Assembly (NCBI GenBank): GCA_023436825.1
Contig: JAEZHS010000131.1
Location: forward strand, 1 to 27,304
Direction: 5' to 3'
Origin: Pseudomonadota bacterium
GTDB lineage: Bacteria; Pseudomonadota; Alphaproteobacteria; Reyranellales; Reyranellaceae
DNA length: 27,304 nucleotides
Shown here: one piece after another, positions 1 to 8,380 of the stretch
Layout of the letters: the number at the start of each line of letters is the position of its first letter
Position numbering within the stretch: position 1 is the stretch's first letter
Notes under the pieces: generated by a model
What the model was told of the DNA's origin: nothing
What the model saw: the letters and a program-made list of their open reading frames with translations, nothing else
Database searches by the model: none
Translations under genes and position numbers: made by a program

Positions 1-77
1 CTCCTGCCGCCGCCAAGCCGGCGGCGCGCAAACCGGTGGCCAAGAAACCGGCAGCGCGCAAGGCGGCGCGCGGGTAG
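1..77 (+). CDS. C-terminal tail of an upstream gene (partial)
   Basis: An open frame enters from the left edge (codons in phase with position 3) and stops at TAG 75-77. The visible 24 residues are almost only Ala, Lys, Pro, Arg and Gly, a basic low-complexity tail. Such tails occur on alphaproteobacterial DNA-binding proteins (Ku, histone H1-like proteins, topoisomerase I), so a DNA-binding role is possible but cannot be decided from this fragment. The next gene starts 12 bases downstream on the same strand, which suggests co-transcription. Confidence 0.6.
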   Translation, partial: PAAAKPAARKPVAKKPAARKAARG

Positions 78-89
78 CGGGAGAGCCCC

Positions 90-1187
90 GTGCCCCTCGC
101 CGGTGAGACGCTTTTTCTCGTCGGCCGCATCCCGGGACTGACGCGCCGACGGCTCGACACGCTGGTGCGCCTGCGCGAGGGCAAGCTCGCGACGCGGCCC
201 GGACGCAACGTCACGCTGATCGCCTTCGGCCATTCGGCGGCGGCGCGCGCGCTCGACGACGGGCGCGTCGCCCTGCCGCCCGGCATGCCGGCGACGGCGG
301 CGCTGATCAGCGAGAACGTGCTGCGCCGTCAGCTCGGCCTGCTGGCGCCGCCGCCGGAGGTCGATCGCAGCATGGGCCGCGCCGAGATCGAGCGGCTGAG
401 CGGGCTGTCGCCCAACCTCCTCTCCTGCCTGGTGCTGTTCGACGTGCTGGAGCCGGTCGATGAGCGCTTCGCCTGGGGCGACCTCGTCGCGGCGCGCGAG
501 GCGGCGCGCCTCTTGAAGCAGGGCGTCGCGATCGGCGACGTGCTGGAGGCCTCGGTCGCGCTGCGCCGGCGCGGCGGCACGCTCGCCGAGGCGCGCCTGA
601 CCGAAGGGCCGACGGGCGAGCTGTTGCGCCAGGTCGGCGGCCAGCTCGCCGAGCTCTCGGGCCAGCTCACGATGTTCGGCAGCCAGCAGAAGCCGCGCAG
701 CATCGACGATCTTCTCGGCGAGGCCGAGGAGGCCGAGGCCGCGGGCGACCACGCCACGGCCGAGAGCCTCTACACCACGGCGATGCGCGCCGACACCGCC
801 GATCCCGTGCTGCCCTTCAACCTCGGCAACGTCTTCCAGGCGCAGGGCCGCGGCGCCGAGGCCAAGGTGGCGTGGCAGATCGCGGTGGCGCGCGATCCCG
901 CCTTCGCCGAGGCCTGGTACAATCTCGCGCTCGCGGCCGAGGACGAGGAGCAGACCGACCTCGCCATCGCCGAGTACCGGCGCGCGGTGAAGGCGCAGCC
1001 CGACTGGGGCGACGCGCACTTCAACCTGGCGATGCTGCTCACCGAGGTCGAGCGCTGCGAGGAGGCGCTGGCGGCGTGGCAGCGCTTCCTCGAAGTCGAG
1101 CCGTCGGGCAAGCACGCCGCCACAGCGCACAAGGCGATCGCGCTCTGCCGCATGAAGATCCAGCAGGACAAGGCGCAGGCGGGGTGA
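90..1187 (+). CDS. BRCT-like / MerR-like HTH / TPR protein
   Basis: This 365-aa protein starts at GTG 90, with the purine-rich stretch GGGAGAG just upstream. Residues about 5-65 resemble a BRCT-type fold (LFLVGRIPGLTRRRLDTLV, then a short beta-rich stretch). Residues about 95-165 resemble a MerR-type winged helix, with a GLSP turn and a DLVAAREAARLL helix. Residues about 205-350 are three to four TPR units, recognisable from FNLGNVFQAQGR, WYNLALAAEDE and HFNLAMLLTEVE. There is no catalytic motif. It probably acts as a DNA- or protein-binding adaptor. It follows a gene with a basic DNA-binding-like tail by 12 bases, so the two may work together. The domain calls come from pattern recognition; the TPR part is secure and the N-terminal two are moderately so. 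Confidence 0.85.
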   Translation: MPLAGETLFLVGRIPGLTRRRLDTLVRLREGKLATRPGRNVTLIAFGHSAAARALDDGRVALPPGMPATAALISENVLRRQLGLLAPPPEVDRSMGRAEIERLSGLSPNLLSCLVLFDVLEPVDERFAWGDLVAAREAARLLKQGVAIGDVLEASVALRRRGGTLAEARLTEGPTGELLRQVGGQLAELSGQLTMFGSQQKPRSIDDLLGEAEEAEAAGDHATAESLYTTAMRADTADPVLPFNLGNVFQAQGRGAEAKVAWQIAVARDPAFAEAWYNLALAAEDEEQTDLAIAEYRRAVKAQPDWGDAHFNLAMLLTEVERCEEALAAWQRFLEVEPSGKHAATAHKAIALCRMKIQQDKAQAG

Positions 1188-1191
1188 TCCT

Positions 1192-1216
1192 TGCCGGGAG
1201 TGGCGCTCTCCCGGCA
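1192..1216. terminator. Bidirectional terminator-like hairpin
   Basis: A perfect 9-bp inverted repeat (TGCCGGGAG at 1192-1200, CTCCCGGCA at 1208-1216) with a 7-nt loop sits in the 40-bp gap between two convergent genes. There is no clear T-tract. Position and GC-rich stem make a shared terminator the simplest reading. Confidence 0.55.
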
Positions 1217-1227
1217 CTTGGCAACGA

Positions 1228-1974
1228 TCAGGTCGCGTAGTCGGGGCTTTCGCGATCGAGGCGGCGCCTGAGGGCAGCCCACGGGCGCTGGCCCTTGCTC
1301 TCGAAGCTGCCGAACTGGCTGGCGGTATGTTCGGCCACGGAGTCGGACGGCAGCACGATCTTCTGGCCGCCCTGCGTCGCGGCAACCTGCAGGCGGCAGG
1401 CCTGCTCGAGGTAGTACATCTCGTAGAAGGCATCACCGACGGTGCGGCCCGTGGTCAGCAGACCGTGATGGCGCAGGATCATCGCATTGTTGTCGCCGAG
1501 ATCGCGCACCAGCCTCTCGCGCTCGTCGAGATCGAGCGCAATGCCTTCGTAGTCGTGGTAGCTGGTGCGACCGAAGAACTGCATCGACATCTGATTCAGG
1601 GGCAGCAGGCCCTGCTCCTGCGCCGCCACCGCCATGCCCGCCGTGGTGTGGCTGTGCATCACGCACTGCGCGTCGTCGCGCGCCATGTGCACCGCCGAGT
1701 GGATGGTAAAGCCCGCATTGTTGATCCTGGCCTCGTCAAGCGGCTCGATGGCGTGGCCTTCGGGGTCGACGGCGATCAGGCTCGACGCCGTGATCTCGTC
1801 GAACAGATGACCGAACGGGTTCAGCAGGAAGCGATGGTCCTTGCCCGGCAGGCGCACCGACAGGTGGGTGAAGATCAGGTCATCCATTCCGAAATGGGCG
1901 AACAGGCGGTAGGCCGCCGCGAGGTCGCAGCGCAGCTCCCACTCCCGGGGATCGATATTGCGTCGGTCCGTCAT
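1228..1974 (-). CDS. Class II aldolase/adducin family protein
   Basis: This 248-aa protein belongs to the class II aldolase/adducin fold (fuculose-phosphate aldolase and ribulose-phosphate epimerase relatives). These are zinc enzymes that cleave or isomerise hydroxylated carbon chains. Zinc ligands are visible as H107-x-H109 (VMHSHTT) and His170 in LRHHGLLT. ATG at 1974 was chosen because TGAGGA lies just upstream and the protein then begins MTDRR; a longer GTG start at 2013 lacks family similarity. It lies 45 bp downstream of the CoxL-type gene on the same strand and is probably its operon partner. The substrate is unknown; many members of this branch are uncharacterised and some act as decarboxylases or aldolases on small keto compounds. 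Confidence 0.9.
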   Translation of the reverse strand: MTDRRNIDPREWELRCDLAAAYRLFAHFGMDDLIFTHLSVRLPGKDHRFLLNPFGHLFDEITASSLIAVDPEGHAIEPLDEARINNAGFTIHSAVHMARDDAQCVMHSHTTAGMAVAAQEQGLLPLNQMSMQFFGRTSYHDYEGIALDLDERERLVRDLGDNNAMILRHHGLLTTGRTVGDAFYEMYYLEQACRLQVAATQGGQKIVLPSDSVAEHTASQFGSFESKGQRPWAALRRRLDRESPDYAT

Positions 1975-2019
1975 TGTCCTCACCAAGGGTCGGTCGTGGC
2001 CATGATAGGCCAAGATGTT

Positions 2020-4398
2020 TCAGGGTTGCCGACGTTCGGCCATGGCACGAAACACGCGCTCGGGCGTCGCAGGCATGTCGAGATCAGTGATCCCGAGCGG
2101 CGCCAGCGCATCCAATACCGCGTTCATGATCGCCGGTGGCGCGCCGATCGTGCCCGCCTCTCCGCAGCCCTTGGCGCCCAGCGGATTGTGGGCACAGAGC
2201 GTCGTGTTGGTCTGCAGCGCGAAGGGGACGAAGTTGTCGGCGCGCGGCATGCAGTAGTCCATGAACGAGCCGGTCTGGAGCTGGCCGCTCGCGGGATCGT
2301 AGACCGCGTTCTCGTACAGCGCCTGGCCGATCCCCTGAACCAGCGCTCCGTGAACCTGGCCCTCGACGATCATCGGATTGACGATGCGCCCGAAATCGTC
2401 GGCACCGGTGAATTTGACCAGCGCCACCGCCCCGGTCTCGCGATCGACCTCGACCTCGGCGACATAGCAGCCGGCGGGATAGGTGAAGTTCGTCGGATCG
2501 TAGAAGGCTGTCTCGTCGAGGCCCGGCTCCAGCGTCTCGATGGGAAAGTTGTGCGGGACGTAGGCCGAGAAGGCGACCTGCGCGAAGGTGGTCGCGCGGT
2601 CGGTACCGGCAACCGAGAACTTGCCATCGGCGAATTCGATATCCGCCTCCGACGCCTCGAGCAGATGGGCAGCGATCTTCTTGCCTTTGTTGACGACCTT
2701 GTCCATCGCCTTGACCAACGCCGTGCCGCCCACGGCCAGCGAGCGCGAAGCATAGGTCCCCATGCCGAACGGGATCTTGCCGGTATCACCGTGGACGATC
2801 TCGACCTGGTCGAAGGCAAGGCCCAGGCGGTCCGCCACCAGCTGGGCGAAGGTCGTCTCATGGCCCTGGCCATGACTGTGCGCGCCGGTGAAGACGGTAA
2901 TGCTGCCGGTCGGGTGCACGCGCACCTCGGCGCTTTCGTAGAAGCCGGCACGCGCGCCAAGCTGGCCGGCCATCACCGAGGGCGCCATGGCGCAGGCCTC
3001 GATGTAGGTGCAGATGCCGATGCCACGCAGCTTGCCGCGCGCCGCCGCTTCCTGGCGACGCCGCTCGAAGCCGCCGTAGTCGGCGCCCTCGAGCGCCATG
3101 TCGAGCGTCTTGAAATAGTCGCCGCTGTCGTAGGTAAGTCCTACCGGCGTGGCATAGGGAAAAGCCCCGTTGGCGATGAAGTTGCGCCGCCGCAGCTCCA
3201 CCGGATCGATCCTCATCTCGCGGGCCGCGCGATCGACAAGGCGCTCCACGACGTAGCAGGCCTCCGGGCGCCCGGCGCCGCGATAGGCGTCGACGGGTGC
3301 GGTGTTGGTGAAGACTCCCTTGACCTCGACATGGATCGCCGGCGTCGCGTAGTTCCCGGCGAGCAGGGTGCCGTAGCACCAGGTCGGAATTGCCGGCGCG
3401 AAGCTGCCAAGATAGGCCCCGAGATTGGCCAAGGTAAGGACCCGCATGGCCAGGAACTTGCCGTCCTTGTCCAGGGCGAGCTCGGCCTTGGTGAGGTGGT
3501 CGCGCGCCTGATTGTCGGTGAGGAAGATCTCGCTGCGATCGGCCGTCCACTTGACAGGCCGGCCCAGCTTCGCCGCCAGCCAGAGGACCAGCGCCTGCTC
3601 GTTGTAGAGTGACCCTTTGGTACCGAAGCCACCGCCGACATCGGGCGCCACAACCCGGAGCTTGTGCTCAGGAAGCTGCAGGACGAAGGCGCCGATGAGC
3701 AGACGGTGCACATGCGGCGCCTGGCTGGTGGTGTAAAGCGTGTAGTCGTCGGTGGCGGCGTCATGCTCGCCGATGGCGGCGCGCGGCTCCATCGGGTTGG
3801 AGACCAGCCGGTTGTTCACGAGGTCCAGACGCGTCACGTGGTGGGCGCGCGCGAAGGCTGCGTCGACCGCCGCCTTGTCGCCCAATTGCCAGTCGAAGCA
3901 GAGATTGCCGGGGGCGGCGTCGAACAGCAGCGGGCCGCCCGGCCTGATGGCTTCGTCGGCAGCAACCACTGCCGGCAAATCCCGGTAGCCGATTTCGACA
4001 AGCTCGGCGGCAGCTTCCGCCTGGGCGCGCGTCTCGGCGACGACCACCGCCACGGGGTCACCGACGTGGCGCACCTTTCCCTGGGCGAGCAGCGGGCGCG
4101 GCGGCTCTTTCATGGGCGAGCCGTCCTTCGAGGTGACGAGCCAGCCGCAGGGCAGGCCGCCCACTTTCAAATCGGGGGCCTGGAGATCGGCGCCGGTGAA
4201 GATCGCCGCGACACCGGGCGCCGCCTTGGCCTTCTCCGTGTCGATGCTGGCGATCTCGGCATGGGCATGCGGGCTGCGCAGCAGGTAAGCCTGCAACTGG
4301 CCGGGCCGGTTGATGTCGTCGGTGTAGGTGCCCTTCCCCGTGAGGAAGCGCCTGTCTTCCTTGCGCCGGACCGCTGCGCCGATGCCAAAGCTGCCCAT
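2020..4398 (-). CDS. CoxL-type (form II) molybdopterin-binding large subunit
   Basis: This 792-aa protein is full length for the xanthine dehydrogenase/CO dehydrogenase large-subunit family, which binds molybdopterin cytosine dinucleotide and hydroxylates its substrate at the Mo centre. The active-site loop is AYRGAGR (residues 371-377), the form II signature, not the AYRCSFR of true aerobic CO dehydrogenase. The catalytic Glu is E747 in GCGEAGTIG. The loop GGGFGTKG (about 255-262) is also typical. ATG 4398 is preceded by GGAGGA at good spacing. The partner FAD (CoxM) and 2Fe-2S (CoxS) subunits are not next to it: downstream is a class II aldolase and upstream a divergent gene. The real substrate is unknown; an aldehyde, a purine or another heterocycle is more likely than CO. 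Confidence 0.93.
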   Translation of the reverse strand: MGSFGIGAAVRRKEDRRFLTGKGTYTDDINRPGQLQAYLLRSPHAHAEIASIDTEKAKAAPGVAAIFTGADLQAPDLKVGGLPCGWLVTSKDGSPMKEPPRPLLAQGKVRHVGDPVAVVVAETRAQAEAAAELVEIGYRDLPAVVAADEAIRPGGPLLFDAAPGNLCFDWQLGDKAAVDAAFARAHHVTRLDLVNNRLVSNPMEPRAAIGEHDAATDDYTLYTTSQAPHVHRLLIGAFVLQLPEHKLRVVAPDVGGGFGTKGSLYNEQALVLWLAAKLGRPVKWTADRSEIFLTDNQARDHLTKAELALDKDGKFLAMRVLTLANLGAYLGSFAPAIPTWCYGTLLAGNYATPAIHVEVKGVFTNTAPVDAYRGAGRPEACYVVERLVDRAAREMRIDPVELRRRNFIANGAFPYATPVGLTYDSGDYFKTLDMALEGADYGGFERRRQEAAARGKLRGIGICTYIEACAMAPSVMAGQLGARAGFYESAEVRVHPTGSITVFTGAHSHGQGHETTFAQLVADRLGLAFDQVEIVHGDTGKIPFGMGTYASRSLAVGGTALVKAMDKVVNKGKKIAAHLLEASEADIEFADGKFSVAGTDRATTFAQVAFSAYVPHNFPIETLEPGLDETAFYDPTNFTYPAGCYVAEVEVDRETGAVALVKFTGADDFGRIVNPMIVEGQVHGALVQGIGQALYENAVYDPASGQLQTGSFMDYCMPRADNFVPFALQTNTTLCAHNPLGAKGCGEAGTIGAPPAIMNAVLDALAPLGITDLDMPATPERVFRAMAERRQP

Positions 4399-4768
4399 GG
4401 TCGATCCTCCGGTCAGGTGTGTGAAGCAGCTTACGCCTCCGGTTGGCGGGGCGCCTCGGGATTCTCAGGCTGTGTCTCACCGGCTGTCCGGGAGCAGTGC
4501 CTTCGCCATGGCGCTGTCTTTGCCGCCGTTTCACGCACGACCTCATCGCTGAGGAGCCGCGCACAGCGCCGCGTCTCGAAGGATAGGCCAGTACCCGGTC
4601 GCCAGGGGCGCCAGCTCCAACGTCCTGCAATGAAGGCAATGCCTTCATATCACCCGTTTGACTCAGGCGAGGCCGGCCCGGAATTGGACGGTCGACCCTC
4701 TGGGCCGCAAACTCACATTCCACGTGACCTACTGGCGGCGCTCAGAGGGAGAGGCCAAGAGACCGCCC
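4399..4768. other. Divergent intergenic region (370 bp)
   Basis: This gap separates the minus-strand CoxL-type gene from the plus-strand cyclase/ATPase gene and must hold both promoters. I see no convincing gene in it. Open frames extending into it upstream of 4769 lack family similarity. The one clear structure is a 19-bp palindrome at 4630-4648, listed separately. Confidence 0.5.
4630..4648. promoter_or_regulatory. 19-bp palindrome, candidate operator
   Basis: The sequence ATGAAGGCA-A-TGCCTTCAT has perfect 9-bp arms around a single central base. It lies about 120 bp upstream of the cyclase/ATPase start and 230 bp upstream of the CoxL-type start. Its compact dyad symmetry fits a dimeric regulator site better than a terminator. 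The regulator is unknown. Confidence 0.4.
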
Positions 4769-7700
4769 ATGAAGTGTGCAAGGTGCCAACATTTCAACGA
4801 CCCTGAGGCTACGTTGTGCGCCCAGTGCGCCGCGCCACTGATGACGACGTGCGTGCAGTGCGGTCATCCGCTCCAGCCCGCAGCGAAGTTCTGCTCGGAG
4901 TGCGGGCAGCCTACCGGCCTGCTCACCGGATCCCTGGTCGACAGCTCTGGCAGCCGGCATCGAGCTGGACCGGCGGGACGCCCTGCGCCCACACGACTGG
5001 CCAGAACAATCCTCGACTCCAGAAATGCCCATGACGGAGAGCGCAAGCAGGTAACCGTGCTCTTCGCCGACCTCAAGGGATCGATGGAGCTCCTGGCAGA
5101 ACGTGACCCTGAGGAAGCTCGCACGCTGCTCGACCCGGTCCTCGACCACATGATGGAGGCGGTGCATCACTACGAGGGCACGGTCAGCCAGGTCTCTGGC
5201 GACGGCATCATGGCTCTCTTCGGCGCTCCCATTGCCCACGAGGACCATGCGGCGCGAGCGTGCCAAGCGGCGCTCCGCATGCAGGACCGGGTCAAGCACT
5301 ACGCTGCGGACGTCTTCCATGCCGATGGCGTGAACATCCAGATGCGCGTCGGACTGAATTCGGGCGAGGTCGTCGTAGGCACTGTCGGCAACGACCTGCG
5401 CATGGACTACACGGCCGTTGGCCGGACCACGCACCTCGCAGCGCGCATGGAGCAGCTTGCGAGCCCCGGCAGCATTCTCCTGACACCCTGGACGCTCGCC
5501 CTGGTGGAGAGCTTCGTCGACGTGAAGGCACTCGGGGCGGTGCCGGTCAAGGGACTGGGCGACGCGCTGGACGTCTACGAGCTGCGCGGCATGAGCATCG
5601 CGCCAACCGGATTCCCTGTCTCTGCGCGCCGCGGCCTCACACCCCTTGTGGGTCGCGAGGCCGAACTGGCGGTGCTCGAACAAGCTTTCGAGCGGGCAGT
5701 AAAAGGGGACGCACGGATCGTCGGGATCCTGGGCGAGGCGGGCGTCGGGAAGAGCCGATTGTGCTCGGAATTCCTCAACAGGTGCCGGGCGAGGGGTGCG
5801 CTGGTCTACGAAGGCCGTGCACTCTCGCACAATCAGACCACGCCCTATGCCCTGACGAGTGCGATCGGGAGAAAGGTTTTCGGCATATCGGATCAGGAAC
5901 CGCCTGATCGCGCGCGCGAGAAGGTGGTCGCCATCCTCAAAACCGTTGCCCCGGACCTGGAACCGGAGCTGCCGCTGCTGTTCGACTTCCTGGGTCTTTC
6001 CGAACCCGGTGTCGAGACCTTGAAGCTGGATCCAACAGCTCGCCGCGAACGTCTCGTTCGCACAACCGTGCAGCTTTGGAGCGCGTTTGCGGTGCACGGC
6101 AACACGACCCGGATCATGAGGACCGCTTTCGGTATTTCAACGCACGACCCGACCGATCGTGCGCGCGACAAGGTCGTAGCCGGTGTGAAGAGCGTTGCCC
6201 CCGACCTCGAGGCCGACCTGCCACTGTTGCTGGACTTCCTTGGCATATCCAATCCGGGCGCGGAGACCCTGAAACTCGATCCGACGATGCGCCGGGAGCG
6301 TCTCGGTCACACAACCGCACGCCTCTGGGCAGCGTTCGCGCAAGAGGGCCGCACGACACCGGCCGTCCTCCTCCTCGAAGACCTGCACTGGGTGGATGCC
6401 GGAAGTGCATCTCTGATCGAGGCCTTCTTCGAGACGCTGTCCGGAAGACGGCAACTGGTGATCGTGAACGCCCGACCGGAGTACACGGCGCCCTGGATGA
6501 AAGGGCAGCTCTACGAACAGATCTCCCTGTTGCCCTTCGATCAGGTGGATGCCGATACGCTGACCCGGCGACTGCTCGGGCACGACGCATCCGTGACACC
6601 GCTTGTGCCGCTGATAGCCGATCGTGCGCGAGGCAATCCGCTGTTCATCGAAGAGCTGGTGCGGCAACTCGAGGAAAGCGGCAACCTGGCGGGCGAACGC
6701 GGCGCGCATCTTCTGCGAACCCCTCCTGACCTACGGATGATACCCGACACCGTGCAGGCGATAATCGGCGCGCGCATCGATCGTCGGCACGAGCTGGAAA
6801 AGGCGCTCCTGCAAAGCGCCGCCGTGATAGGTCGGGAGTTCACGGAAGATACCTTGGTGAGCGTCGCGGATGTTTCGAGGGCGATCCTCGGCCCCACGCT
6901 CGAAGGTCTGTCGGCCGCCGGGTTGATCTACGGAAGCCCGGACAGCGCCGGCGCATGGGCCTTCAAACACCCCATGATGCAGGAGGTGGCCTATCGTTCC
7001 ATCCTTTCCGACCGGCGGCGCAGCCTGCACGGACTCGTCGCTGCCGAACTGGAACGATCCCAAGCGGAGCCCAACGGCACGCAGGCGAGCTTGATCGCCT
7101 ATCACTGGGAAGAGGCCGGTGAGACCACGCGGGCCATCGACAACAACATGAAGGCCGCCACCTGGTTCGGCATGGACGCGGCGCGCGCGTTCGAAGTCGA
7201 CTGGGACAGAGTGCGGGATCCTGGTCGCGCATTGGAGGCATGGAAGCGGGTTCATCGTCTGTTGGCCAGGCTCGTGCCGGAAGACGACGTGCGCAATCGG
7301 CGTCTCGCAGCCTGCGGACAGATCCTGAACTTTGGATGGCGGGAGGGGCTGACCGCTGCCGACCTCAATTCGTACTACGTGGAAGCCCTGGAACTGGCGC
7401 GTTCGCTTGGCCGCGTGCGAGCGATCGTCGTGCTCAACGCCGCCTATGGACGGGCGTTGGCCGGCAGTGGTTCGGCGAAGGACTATCTTGCGCTGGCCAA
7501 TGAAACCCTGGCCATGTTCGATTCGCCCGAACACGTGAGTCTCGCGGTGCTGTTAACCGCGGTCCGCTGCCACGCCAACATGCTCGTCGGCGACCTGCAT
7601 GCCGCTCTCGCCGACAATGACTACGCACTGGCCCACCTACACCAGATCGAGGAACGGGATTCGCGCGTGGTGGCGTACAGCCCCGCCGCCTGGACGAAAT

Positions 7701-8293
7701 ACATGCGCGGCAGGATTCTCGCATTGATGGGCCGGTACGCGGAGGCACGGGTCCTGCTCGACGAACTGATTGCCAGCGACGACGCCACTGTCAGCGGGGG
7801 GCATCGCCTCCGGGCGCATCTGGCCATGACAAACATTGCCTTCGGTCTGGGCGATCAGCGGCTTGCGAAGGCACATGGCGTAGCCGCCCGACGTTTGGCG
7901 CATGGCAACAGGTCTCCGTTCTTCAAGGGCGTCAGTCGGATCTGCACCGGGTTGGAACTCTCCCTGCGCGGGCGTCATTGCAAGGCAATTGCCATGTTCG
8001 GGGATGCTCTCCAGGTCATGCGCAACCCCGGCCTCGAAGGCGAAGCTGCCATCCGTTGCCACATTGCGCACGCCCAGTTGCGGGCAGGCATGGTCGACGC
8101 CTCGCGAGCGACGGCCAAAGTGGCAGCCGCTCTGGCGCAGCGCCACGGCAACAAGATCTGGCAGGCCTACGCCGAGTGGCTCCTGGAAGGACCGGGTTCA
8201 CCGGCTTTCAGGAAGCTTGTCCAAGAAACAGGCGCCGAACACTTCATGTGCTTGCATCACCCCCTAGCGGACCTGCGGCCGACCCTGACGTAG
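4769..8293 (+). CDS. Zinc-ribbon / class III cyclase / STAND ATPase / helical-repeat protein 1
   Basis: This 1174-aa protein starts at ATG 4769, where the zinc-ribbon motif begins; a frame open from 4658 adds only unrelated residues. Two zinc ribbons use Cys3/6/17/20 and Cys28/31/42/45. A class III adenylate/guanylate cyclase domain spans about 90-270. Both metal Asp residues are present (D101 in LFADL, D145 in SGDG). The transition-state Asn is His (H222), with R226 kept, and the usual base-specifying Lys position is Q141. An AAA/STAND ATPase follows with Walker A GEAGVGKS (about 321) and Walker B LLLEDLHWVD (about 534). Between them an 83-aa segment is tandemly repeated (residues 371-453 and 454-536). 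The C-terminus, from about 780, is helical TPR-like. It is probably a cytosolic signalling protein. Cyclase activity is uncertain because of the substitutions. Confidence 0.92.
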   Translation: MKCARCQHFNDPEATLCAQCAAPLMTTCVQCGHPLQPAAKFCSECGQPTGLLTGSLVDSSGSRHRAGPAGRPAPTRLARTILDSRNAHDGERKQVTVLFADLKGSMELLAERDPEEARTLLDPVLDHMMEAVHHYEGTVSQVSGDGIMALFGAPIAHEDHAARACQAALRMQDRVKHYAADVFHADGVNIQMRVGLNSGEVVVGTVGNDLRMDYTAVGRTTHLAARMEQLASPGSILLTPWTLALVESFVDVKALGAVPVKGLGDALDVYELRGMSIAPTGFPVSARRGLTPLVGREAELAVLEQAFERAVKGDARIVGILGEAGVGKSRLCSEFLNRCRARGALVYEGRALSHNQTTPYALTSAIGRKVFGISDQEPPDRAREKVVAILKTVAPDLEPELPLLFDFLGLSEPGVETLKLDPTARRERLVRTTVQLWSAFAVHGNTTRIMRTAFGISTHDPTDRARDKVVAGVKSVAPDLEADLPLLLDFLGISNPGAETLKLDPTMRRERLGHTTARLWAAFAQEGRTTPAVLLLEDLHWVDAGSASLIEAFFETLSGRRQLVIVNARPEYTAPWMKGQLYEQISLLPFDQVDADTLTRRLLGHDASVTPLVPLIADRARGNPLFIEELVRQLEESGNLAGERGAHLLRTPPDLRMIPDTVQAIIGARIDRRHELEKALLQSAAVIGREFTEDTLVSVADVSRAILGPTLEGLSAAGLIYGSPDSAGAWAFKHPMMQEVAYRSILSDRRRSLHGLVAAELERSQAEPNGTQASLIAYHWEEAGETTRAIDNNMKAATWFGMDAARAFEVDWDRVRDPGRALEAWKRVHRLLARLVPEDDVRNRRLAACGQILNFGWREGLTAADLNSYYVEALELARSLGRVRAIVVLNAAYGRALAGSGSAKDYLALANETLAMFDSPEHVSLAVLLTAVRCHANMLVGDLHAALADNDYALAHLHQIEERDSRVVAYSPAAWTKYMRGRILALMGRYAEARVLLDELIASDDATVSGGHRLRAHLAMTNIAFGLGDQRLAKAHGVAARRLAHGNRSPFFKGVSRICTGLELSLRGRHCKAIAMFGDALQVMRNPGLEGEAAIRCHIAHAQLRAGMVDASRATAKVAAALAQRHGNKIWQAYAEWLLEGPGSPAFRKLVQETGAEHFMCLHHPLADLRPTLT
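5879..6376 (+). repeat. Internal tandem duplication, 2 x 249 bp, inside the ATPase domain
   Basis: Copies at 5879-6127 and 6128-6376 are each exactly 83 codons and keep frame. By hand alignment about 54 of 83 residues match; shared blocks include LKLDPT, RRERL, VAPDLE and DFLG. DNA has diverged visibly, so the event is not recent. Only the second copy leads into Walker B (LLLEDLHWVD, from about 6368); the first ends in TTRIMR. Related ATPases normally have this linker once between Walker A and Walker B. Confidence 0.9.
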
Positions 8294-8309
8294 GGCGGCC
8301 GAAGCCGCA

Positions 8310-8334
8310 GGCGGGGTGATGCCGTTCACCCGCC
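8310..8334 (+). terminator. Possible terminator after cyclase/ATPase protein 1
   Basis: GGCGGGGTGA (8310-8319) pairs with TCACCCGCC (8326-8334), with one bulged G and a 6-nt loop, 17 bases after the stop codon. There is no T-tract, so this is only a plausible terminator. Confidence 0.35.
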
Positions 8335-8380
8335 GGGCGGCCGGCGCTATGGTCGACTGTCCAATACCGGGAGCACAGCC

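Noticed and set aside
1327..3612. Long plus-strand open frame opposite the aldolase and CoxL-type genes
   Set aside because: It runs antisense to two well-recognised proteins and its product is His/Arg/Val-rich with no family features; it is a shadow of high-GC coding on the other strand.
2020..4398. True aerobic CO dehydrogenase (coxL)
   Set aside because: The active-site loop is AYRGAGR, not AYRCSFR, and no coxM or coxS is adjacent.
4742..6097. Minus-strand open frame opposite cyclase/ATPase protein 1
   Set aside because: It is antisense to the zinc-ribbon and cyclase domains, whose motifs are unambiguous on the plus strand.
4769..8293. Possible antiphage defence role for the cyclase/ATPase proteins
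   Set aside because: Cyclase and STAND modules occur in defence systems, but there is no effector (nuclease, membrane or CARF/SAVED-type protein) nearby, and this architecture is common in soil alphaproteobacteria as housekeeping-type signalling.
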